Shown piece after piece: positions 59,901 to 64,000 of a stretch of DNA of 64,000 nucleotides (positions within the stretch are counted from its first letter, which is position 1; every line of letters starts with the position of its first letter). A model generated the notes under the pieces. The model was not told where the DNA came from. It was given only the letters and a program-made list of their open reading frames with translations, and did not search any database. The position numbers and the translations under genes were made by a program. Source of the DNA: Monarcha castaneiventris obscurior (Eukaryota; Chordata; Aves; Passeriformes; Monarchidae); contig JAMPIT010000174.1 in assembly GCA_026261815.1 (NCBI GenBank), positions 5,208,001-5,272,000 on the forward strand, in the 5' to 3' direction.

Positions 59901-62391
59901 AGAAGAGCAGAGAAAACTAAGTCTCTGTGAATAAAGTGGATCTAACTCAGAAAAGTTTGAAATACACCCCAAAACTTGATTAAAACCAAACGAGGTTAGA
60001 TGTTGATAGCAAAAAAAGATATATTTTATTTAAAAGTTAAAAAGGCAAAGAGAAAGAAAGAGAAAAGAAAGAAATAAAAAAAAAAGGGGTGGGGGGAAGG
60101 GAAGACAGGGAGAGTGACAGAGACAGATTAAGCAGGAACATATCACCCTTCCGTGGATCCCAACAACATCTCATTGTTTCCCTCCATCTGGTCTTCTTGG
60201 TGGTGAGGGTCCCCCTCCAAAAAGTGTAGAATCCAGTGAATTAGGATACATTTGGGCCAGATGGGAGCACCCACGTGCCTTCTCTGGGGAGGTCAAGTTT
60301 GACAATGTCCCTTGCAAGACTGTGGATCTGTTGCATCATTGTGTATCATGGGCAGAGCTCTGGCGCAGGATCTGGGAGCCCCTTTGGAGGGGGGGCCTTC
60401 GATGGGCCATGACCCTCCCTCTGCTGTCCCTCATGTGGATGTCCCTTAGATGCGGCTTTCCTGAGGCGAAGGGGCCCCACAGCTGAGCTGGTCTGCACAG
60501 CAGAGGATGGGTGTTCACTGCCTCTCACCAGAGGCTTTTCACCCCACACCCAGAACATCTCTCCCCCCACCCTTTGGTGTGAGGGTCTGTTCGAGCCTGG
60601 CACCTGATAACCCTGGGGCTGTGGCCTCCACCCCAAAGGTGCTGGGCTTAATCCTCCTGTGAGTGTATTCTCCCCCAGCCCAGACCTGAATCACTATATC
60701 TTATCTCCACCAGTTTGCAGTGCAGGGCCTCAGTCAGGAAGAACGTTCAGGGTGTGGTGGTCTTCCATGCAGTTTTTTTTATACAGTTTTGCTGTTATAG
60801 GCAAAAGTCCTTCATAAAGATGTTTAAGCCATAAACCATCAGTCTCCAACACTTTGGTATCATGTTATAATAATTCTTATATGTTATTTAAATTAGTCTT
60901 TATAATCCATTTACTCATAGTCTCGGAACCTGTTATCTAGTTATCTATACAGGGACCATTGAGAAGTAAGGTTTCATTTTGGCTTTATTTTTTTTGACTT
61001 GTGCAGTTTTTCAAAAACAGAAATCACTTTATGTCTCGGGTAAGCTTCTCTAGAAGATTGGAGTGGACAGACTCCTTGACTACATAATGCTGCATGTTAA
61101 GTTGCTTTACACATCAAATGTATTAACTTGTAATTGCCTGATTTGCTTTTTTTTTTTTTTTGTAGTTTGACTTTCCATTTGTAGATGTTTATCGGGTGAA
61201 GTGTTTTCGATTTACATCAAAGCTTTCAGAAGACAACGAAAGCAATGTCATGGACATAGGAAAGAAACGTTTTGGCCAGTTCTGCAGAGATCATCCAGCC
61301 TGCTGCTGTAATATTGTTAATAGCACCTGGAATTGTGATGGAGAAACTCTGGATAGTTCAGCAATTGAAGTGAGGTAAGCTTCAATTTTTCTGTCTATAT
61401 AGCAAAACACATTAAGCCTTCTCATTGATTTTAAAGATGTTTATAAAGACATCCCAAAAAGATGCCTGTGCATAGCAAATTTGGATCTTCTGATAGTAAA
61501 CCTAAATATTTTTGTTACAGTTTTGAATCCTTTCCAGAGAATACTGCAACCATGTGTGTTGTAAATGATCACTCTGAGTGAGATGGATGGCCCTACCTTT
61601 GAAGTCATACTTACTTCTTAGGAACTGGTATTATGTGCTTAAAGTGCTGAAAGTGAACATGGTGTTGGAAGCATTCTTTTTGAGTGGAATGCCTCATTAC
61701 TCTGAGCAATAGCTTTTCCTGTTTAGCCTAAGTAAGCATCTTTGTCTTACAGAAATACTGAGTATGTCTCCTACTTCGTGTTTTTTTGGCACACAGCACA
61801 GCCTTACTTCCAATCTTTGCATACAGAGAAAGAATTTTGCAGTTGTGCAAATAATCAAATTAGAAAAGAAGTTTGTGAAATTTGAAAGGGTTTTCTTTTT
61901 CTGTTTGGATTAGTTTTGGTTGCTTGTTTTGTTGTTTTTAGAACAAAGGGAACCAAACCCATGATATTTACATACAAGTGTGTTCCATTAAAACATACTC
62001 ATTTAGCACTCCTAAGGTGAGTTTTATAAATGCTGTATATTGTAAAAGATTGGCTCGTCTAAGTGCCTGTAGAACTTCTTGTGTAGACAAGGGGAGTAAA
62101 AGAGGATACATGAAAGCATCCAGCCCTCTTTGCAGGGAGGATTGAATCAAAAATAAGGGTGTGGTTTCTGTAGTCAGGAGTAAGGAACTTTGTCCTACTG
62201 CTTGAAATTAATGGATTATTAGAATTAATTTTTTAGAATTAAATATGTGGCACCCATTTATTTCCTGCTAATTGATTTCTATATTTTTCAGGGTTCACTG
62301 CCAGTTAATGAAACTGTTTGCAAGGGGAATTGAGGAAAACTGCAAAGATGAAGCTGCCTACAGCCAGGGTAGTGTTGAACAATTATTATAG
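20801..62391 (+). CDS. CERK: Ceramide kinase, complete 13-exon coding region
   Basis: CERK phosphorylates ceramide to ceramide-1-phosphate with ATP, at Golgi and other membranes. The coding exons are join(20801-20939, 30521-30634, 31769-31891, 33865-33990, 34503-34566, 38660-38805, 47579-47653, 49183-49335, 50148-50253, 52948-53018, 57738-57943, 61166-61374, 62292-62391), worked out by hand from reading frame, GT-AG borders and remembered similarity to human CERK. They total 1632 nt, giving 543 residues plus TAG, six more than human. Visible landmarks are the PH-like region at about 1-125, the DAGK-type catalytic domain from about 128, GGDG at 194-197, CxxxCxxC at 346-353, and a calmodulin-binding-like segment at 426-439. 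No internal stop or frameshift appears in any exon, so the gene looks functional. Gene identity is very secure; the exact ends of exon 1 and the 3'UTR are less so. Confidence 0.97.
21754..21778. repeat. Perfect 10-bp inverted repeat, 5-nt loop
   Basis: Arms TTTCCACTCA (21754-21763) and TGAGTGGAAA (21769-21778) surround GGGGC. It could form a hairpin in nascent CERK RNA near the start of intron 1. Function unknown. Confidence 0.85.
28037..28801 (+). mobile_element. CR1 LINE 3' portion, well preserved
   Basis: Same orientation as CERK. An open frame of about 230 codons covers the C-terminal part of CR1 ORF2 ([50 protein letters not shown]), and the copy ends in tandem TCTGTGAT units at 28783-28801. 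It lacks the endonuclease and most of the reverse transcriptase, so it is a dead 5'-truncated copy. Intactness makes it the youngest-looking CR1 here. Confidence 0.96.
30521..30634 (+). CDS. CERK: CERK coding exon 2 (residues 47-84)
   Basis: It follows the acceptor CATACAG and ends before GTAAGG. The frame, entered in phase 1, reads [14 protein letters not shown], which matches the mammalian CERK PH region almost residue for residue. This part contributes to membrane and phosphoinositide binding in the family. The length of 114 nt and phase 1 at both ends make it a symmetric exon. Confidence 0.96.
30635..31768 (+). other. CERK: CERK intron 2
   Basis: 1134 bp, GTAAGG donor and AAATAG acceptor. 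Contains an A-rich stretch from about 30766 to 30812 with an 18-base A run, and a T-rich tract before the acceptor. No gene seen. Confidence 0.88.
31769..31891 (+). CDS. CERK: CERK coding exon 3 (residues 85-125)
   Basis: The acceptor is AAATAG after a long T tract, and the donor is GTAAGT. It encodes the second half of the PH-like region, including [12 protein letters not shown] and VTFWC, with the conserved tryptophans at the expected positions. It is 123 nt, phase 1 at both ends. Confidence 0.96.
31892..33864 (+). other. CERK: CERK intron 3
   Basis: 1973 bp. The patch 32400-32720 is richer in GC than its surroundings and may be an old repeat that I do not recognise. Short TTAAAGAGTT/TTAATAAAGAG tandem words occur at about 33718-33760. 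Confidence 0.85.
33865..33990 (+). CDS. CERK: CERK coding exon 4 (residues 126-167), start of kinase domain
   Basis: The acceptor is CACTGCAG and the donor GTGAGT. It opens the DAGK-type catalytic domain with [16 protein letters not shown] and continues through [13 protein letters not shown]. The INPxGGK strand-loop is the nucleotide-binding loop of the diacylglycerol/sphingosine/ceramide kinase family. Residue 143, just after GGK, is Arg where human CERK has Gly. It is 126 nt, phase 1 at both ends. Confidence 0.97.
33991..34502 (+). other. CERK: CERK intron 4 (shortest, 512 bp)
   Basis: AT-rich, GTGAGT donor and TTCATAG acceptor. No repeat or gene recognised. Confidence 0.88.
34503..34566 (+). 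CDS. CERK: CERK coding exon 5 (residues 168-188)
   Basis: A short 64-nt exon between acceptor TTCATAG and donor GTAAGT. It encodes [21 protein letters not shown] (about 21 residues), the linker leading to the catalytic GGDG. It enters in phase 1 and leaves in phase 2. It is too short to be found by ORF length and rests on splice signals plus family similarity. Confidence 0.95.
35749..35822 (+). repeat. T/G-rich simple sequence
   Basis: Runs of TTTTG, TTG and TTTG words on the plus strand, low complexity, within CERK intron 5. Confidence 0.8.
36668..36700 (-). mobile_element. Short CR1 3' end remnant
   Basis: CACAGAATGGTTGAGATTAG followed by AAGGGACTGCAG is the reverse complement of the CR1 terminal segment. 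Only about 30 bp remain, so confidence is limited. Confidence 0.55.
37028..37370 (+). mobile_element. CR1 LINE fragment
   Basis: Plus-strand CR1 ORF2 tail, with codons for [20 protein letters not shown] followed by frame-broken sequence and the conserved GCTGGAACAGGCTGCTCAGA block. Both ends are eroded and no intact 3' tail remains. Confidence 0.9.
38660..38805 (+). CDS. CERK: CERK coding exon 6 (residues 189-237), catalytic GGDG
   Basis: It begins after CTGGCAG and ends before GTAAGA. It carries [20 protein letters not shown], the family catalytic signature with GGDG at residues 194-197, whose Asp and glycines are needed for phosphotransfer in DAGK-type kinases. It continues to RIGIIPA, and the PAGSTD motif is completed in exon 7. 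It is 146 nt. Confidence 0.98.
38806..47578 (+). other. CERK: CERK intron 6 (8.8 kb)
   Basis: GTAAGA donor, TTTCAG acceptor. It is long, AT-rich and remarkably free of recognisable transposons. Short open frames are present but none shows family similarity. The frame at 39249-39620 has no known motif. Confidence 0.85.
47579..47653 (+). CDS. CERK: CERK coding exon 7 (residues 238-262)
   Basis: A 75-nt exon after TTTTTCAG, ending before GTGGGT. It reads [20 protein letters not shown] then LHIIV, matching the mammalian segment after IIPAG. It sits behind an 8.8-kb intron, the second longest in the gene. Phase 1 at both ends. Confidence 0.97.
48297..48362 (-). mobile_element. CR1 LINE 3' terminal piece
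   Basis: Begins AGAATCACAGAATGGGTCAG and continues GTTGGAAGGGACTCCAGG, the reverse complement of a CR1 end. It is followed by an A/C-rich low-complexity stretch from 48367 to about 48430. Confidence 0.85.
48505..48630 (+). mobile_element. CR1 LINE 3' piece
   Basis: Contains GTAACCTGATCTGACCTCAC and a degraded GGGAGGTTTGATGAGAAACC block leading to CTTCCAGCTTGAGTTATCC, which resembles a CR1 3' segment on the plus strand, different in subfamily from the next piece. Confidence 0.7.
48655..48886 (+). mobile_element. CR1 LINE 3' end
   Basis: Plus-strand CR1 end: CACCATCCCTGGAGATATTT, AGTCATGGTTTAGTGGTGGC, TTTGGACTCGATGATCCTAA and a terminal AGTTCTGTGACTCT. 5'-truncated. Confidence 0.9.
49183..49335 (+). 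CDS. CERK: CERK coding exon 8 (residues 263-313)
   Basis: The acceptor is CTTCATAG and the donor GTAATT, slightly weaker than consensus. It encodes [20 protein letters not shown], then [15 protein letters not shown], all typical of CERK. The [11 protein letters not shown] block is conserved in lipid kinases of this fold. It is 153 nt, phase 1 at both ends. Confidence 0.97.
49336..50147 (+). other. CERK: CERK intron 8
   Basis: 812 bp, AT-rich, donor GTAATT. No repeat or gene recognised. Confidence 0.88.
50148..50253 (+). CDS. CERK: CERK coding exon 9 (residues 314-348)
   Basis: It starts after TATGTAG and ends before GTAGGC. It reads [20 protein letters not shown] and ends in SCRT, supplying the first Cys (346) of the CxxxCxxC motif that is completed in exon 10. 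It leaves in phase 2. Confidence 0.96.
50663..50701. repeat. Two adjacent inverted repeats
   Basis: Arms GCCATGACA (50663-50671) and TGTCATGGC (50677-50685) are perfect with a 5-nt loop. Sharing base 50685, CTTGTCCT (50685-50692) and AGGACAAG (50694-50701) are perfect arms around a single base. Together they could form a double hairpin. No known element recognised. Confidence 0.85.
51180..52720 (+). mobile_element. Long decayed CR1 LINE with reverse transcriptase remnants
   Basis: Fragmentary CR1 ORF2 signs in order along the plus strand: a [17 protein letters not shown] block near 51405-51450, VTYLDFSK near 51922-51945, a [13 protein letters not shown] relic of GVPQGSVLGP near 52083-52110, and [13 protein letters not shown] codons near 52170-52195. 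Frameshifts and stops interrupt it throughout. This is the longest CR1 copy in the window; it covers parts of the reverse transcriptase domain that the other copies lack. Confidence 0.85.
52948..53018 (+). CDS. CERK: CERK coding exon 10 (residues 349-372), Cys motif
   Basis: A 71-nt exon between TTTTCAG and GTAATT. With exon 9 it builds C346-x3-C350-x2-C353, a motif known to be specific to and required in CERK orthologues. It continues into a charged stretch, [13 protein letters not shown], where CERK orthologues vary. CR1 LINE relics lie on both sides, one ending about 200 bp upstream and one starting about 150 bp downstream. Confidence 0.95.
53172..53705 (+). mobile_element. CR1 LINE 3' portion
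   Basis: Plus-strand CR1 ORF2 tail with [34 protein letters not shown] and [20 protein letters not shown], ending in a degraded GTCTTTTCCAAACAAAATTA tail. It begins about 150 bp after exon 10. The 147-codon open frame is transposon-derived, not a host gene. Confidence 0.94.
54840..54930 (+). repeat. T/G-rich simple sequence
   Basis: Low-complexity stretch including TGTGTGTGTTTGGG and GGTTGGTTTGGTTTTT words in CERK intron 10. Confidence 0.7.
57738..57943 (+). CDS. CERK: CERK coding exon 11 (residues 373-441), calmodulin-binding segment
   Basis: The acceptor is GTTTCAG and the donor GTGTGT. It encodes [20 protein letters not shown], then [20 protein letters not shown], and ends with [16 protein letters not shown]. 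That last segment (about 426-439) corresponds to the 1-8-14 type calmodulin-binding site described in human CERK, consistent with calcium regulation. It ends in phase 0. Confidence 0.97.
59707..59934 (+). other. Unidentified 75-codon open frame in CERK intron 11
   Basis: I do not recognise it. From a possible acceptor (CTCACTTTCAG ending at 59760) the frame reads [14 protein letters not shown] and later [20 protein letters not shown], ending with TAA at 59932-59934. The composition looks protein-like and helical. It could be a cryptic exon, a fragment of a processed pseudogene or retroelement, or chance. Confidence 0.25.
59935..60985 (-). mobile_element. GC-rich anomalous block, candidate antisense LTR
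   Basis: Roughly 1 kb differs strongly in composition from the surrounding intron. Read on the minus strand it has TATAAAAAAA (plus-strand 60774-60785), a GC-rich body, a pyrimidine-rich tract (plus-strand purines 60038-60127), and AATAAA (plus-strand TTTATT near 60024). That order would suit a long LTR in antisense orientation, but I could not find terminal TG/CA ends with a matching target duplication, so boundaries and class are uncertain. Confidence 0.35.
60038..60127 (+). repeat. Polypurine tract
   Basis: About 90 bases of nearly pure A and G, including [19 protein letters not shown] words and GGGGTGGGGGGAAGGG. Such tracts can form triplex or G-rich structures. Confidence 0.85.
61166..61374 (+). 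CDS. CERK: CERK coding exon 12 (residues 442-510)
   Basis: The acceptor TTTTTGTAG follows a long T tract and the donor is GTAAGC. It reads [20 protein letters not shown] and later [20 protein letters not shown], then [18 protein letters not shown]. These match the C-terminal lobe of CERK, including its run of cysteines. Confidence 0.97.
61375..62291 (+). other. CERK: CERK intron 12
   Basis: 917 bp, GTAAGC donor, TTTCAG acceptor. AT-rich, no repeat or gene recognised. Confidence 0.88.
62292..62391 (+). CDS. CERK: CERK coding exon 13 and stop (residues 511-543)
   Basis: It starts after TTTTTCAG, entered in phase 2, with [16 protein letters not shown], the conserved CERK C-terminus. Then come about 15 residues ending in EQLL and a TAG at 62389-62391. 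The tail after IEEN is longer than the human one (PKPDSHS) and accounts for most of the six-residue length difference together with small N-terminal changes. Confidence 0.95.
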
Positions 62392-62420
62392 ACATTGTTC
62401 CTCCAATGGGGAGAAGAAAA

Positions 62421-62426
62421 AATAAA
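62421..62426 (+). terminator. CERK: Candidate proximal poly(A) signal AATAAA
   Basis: Canonical hexamer about 30 nt after the CERK stop. If used it would give a very short 3'UTR. Confidence 0.3.
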
Positions 62427-62981
62427 AGCTCAAGGAAATTGAGTAAATATGCATTTTAGTCAAATTGACAAATATTTTAAACTTTTAGATTTTTTTTTTT
62501 ATGTCTTCAGTATAATTTTAGACATCTTAGTGCATTGTGTCGTTTTTTTAAAAAAACATTGTAATCATTAAAATATATCTTGGAGCAATGTAATCTGTTA
62601 TGTTAGAAAAGAGAGGATTGGCCTATATCTATGTATTCATGATGACTGATAAATTCTCTGTGCTTTTCTAGAGAGCAAATTTTGTAGTTGTGTTGCAATA
62701 ATATCTAAATGTTATGAAACATTGGACTTCCCACTGGCACCAAGACAAGACATTTTCAGTGTCTGAGAAGATGTTTTCTGCTGGGAGTGTTACATAGTTG
62801 CATGTGGCTTAAATGCTGGATGACGGTGTTGTCATTCGCATTTTTTTTTTTTTAATTCAAATCTTTCATTTTGTAATTCTGACAATACCTTGCAACTTAT
62901 CAATGCAATTCAAACACACATTCCTGGCTTTAAGTAGTAATAATAATGATAATAATAGTAATAGTGTACAAATATTTGAGA

Positions 62982-62987
62982 AATAAA
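62982..62987 (+). terminator. CERK: Candidate poly(A) signal AATAAA
   Basis: Canonical hexamer about 590 nt after the stop codon. No strongly GU-rich downstream element stands out, so use is uncertain. Confidence 0.35.
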
Positions 62988-64000
62988 AGCACAACTATAT
63001 ACAGGTCACACCTCATCCTATATATTCTGTCTTTGAAGGCTTCCTTGCATCATGCTTTTTGGGATTATAAAAGGTTTTATGACTGTTTGAATGATACCAA
63101 ATACCACACAGTGCAACTGCAAAGTCTTGCAAGCAAATTGCAGGAATACTTGTATAATATCAAGAAGGCACAAGACAAGGGAAAATATTAACAAATTCTC
63201 AAACACCAGCAAGTTTTAATTTTTTTTTAAACATCTAATATTAACATATTAAAAGCTTCCCTCTTCAGTACACAGTTCTTTGGACATTTTACTCCATATG
63301 GTAAAATGTCTTTGTGAAATAAGATCTTGAAATGTTAAGTTTGGAAATATGATTTGATGATTGGAAGTCCTTAAAATAATTTAACTAAATATGAAACAAA
63401 ATAATTTGTTTTGTGAAGCCAAGGGAAGAAACTGGCATCTGACAAATCATGAAGTCACTGTGCTGATTTGTTTTTATAACAAAAAACATTAGACTGTCAT
63501 ATAGAGCTATGGAGTGGTTATTTAAGTTGTGTATAGTTACGTGTATTGTGGCACATACATGTTTTGTGTCCAGGGTTGGGGCTAAATTTTACTCTTCTTG
63601 TACAGACCTATTCCTGTTTGAGGACAGAACTTAGCCCCAGTTCTATTTTATCTTTTTTTTTAAGTGTTCTTTTAAGTTTAATGTTCTCTTTAAAACTTAC
63701 TGTGTCTGAGGGTTTTTTTTGCATCCAAACAACTGATGATTCTGTATTAATGTGTATTTATTGGTACTTCTGTCATCCAGCTTTGTGTTAGTTTCATGTC
63801 TCTCATATTTTGGTCAATGTAAGCCATGGTGATGGATCATTTCATTACTGAAGCACTTGAATATTGTTATAAATGGCAGGTTATTTTTTTCTATTGAAGT
63901 TATTTGCATTCCAGTTTTGTGTATTATCAAAATTGTGTGCTATATCTCTGTTAGAAAGTATTATTCATATTGCTCTATGTGACAAAAAGCACTTGCAAAT

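Larger units (their letters stand above)
57944..61165 (+). other. CERK: CERK intron 11
   Basis: 3222 bp, GTGTGT donor, TTTGTAG acceptor. Unlike the other introns its second half carries a GC-rich block (about 60130-60760) with a polypurine tract before it, and an unidentified short open frame at about 59707-59934. Confidence 0.86.
62392..64000 (+). other. CERK: CERK 3'UTR, probably continuing past the window
   Basis: AT-rich, with no long coding frame of note. Candidate poly(A) signals are AATAAA at 62421-62426 (only about 30 nt after the stop) and 62982-62987, and ATTAAA at 63248-63253. Mammalian CERK has a long 3'UTR, so a distal site beyond 64000 is plausible. Which site is used cannot be seen from sequence. 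Confidence 0.6.

Noticed and set aside
1..64000. CRISPR arrays, phage, operons, tRNA or rRNA genes
   Set aside because: No regular spaced repeats, no cloverleaf or rRNA sequence recognised, and the DNA is clearly vertebrate nuclear.

Overview
This is a vertebrate nuclear sequence, almost certainly from a bird. Coding DNA is sparse and split by large GT-AG introns. The interspersed repeats are nearly all 5'-truncated CR1 LINEs, the dominant avian retroposon, several ending in the diagnostic ATTCTGTG-type 3' tail. I see no bacterial-style operons, CRISPR arrays, rRNA or tRNA. Nothing in the sequence fixes the species.

One protein-coding gene was recognised: CERK (ceramide kinase), on the plus strand. 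All 13 coding exons lie inside the window and join without a frame break: 20801-20939, 30521-30634, 31769-31891, 33865-33990, 34503-34566, 38660-38805, 47579-47653, 49183-49335, 50148-50253, 52948-53018, 57738-57943, 61166-61374 and 62292-62391. The spliced reading frame is 1632 nt (543 codons plus TAG) against 537 residues for human CERK. All twelve introns start GT and end AG. The product has the CERK layout: an N-terminal PH-like region, a diacylglycerol-kinase-type catalytic domain with GGDG at 194-197, a CxxxCxxC motif at 346-353 and a calmodulin-binding-like hydrophobic segment near 426-439.

Layout: 1-20370 is AT-rich intergenic DNA with a 25-copy minisatellite (2366-2972), two short tandem duplications and CR1 relics clustered at 14.1-19.9 kb, one of them split by a 427-bp insertion with a 5-bp target duplication. 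A CpG island (about 20370-21480) holds the CERK promoter, 5'UTR and exon 1. The rest is CERK introns: a well-preserved CR1 tail in intron 1, smaller CR1 pieces in introns 5 and 7, a long decayed CR1 and another fragment on either side of exon 10, and an unusual GC-rich block in intron 11. The 3'UTR begins at 62392 and probably runs past the window end.

I found no convincing new biological system. The points most worth a second look are the compositionally anomalous block in intron 11, the split CR1, the minisatellite that is open in three frames, the same-frame two-codon uORF, and residue changes in CERK relative to mammals.
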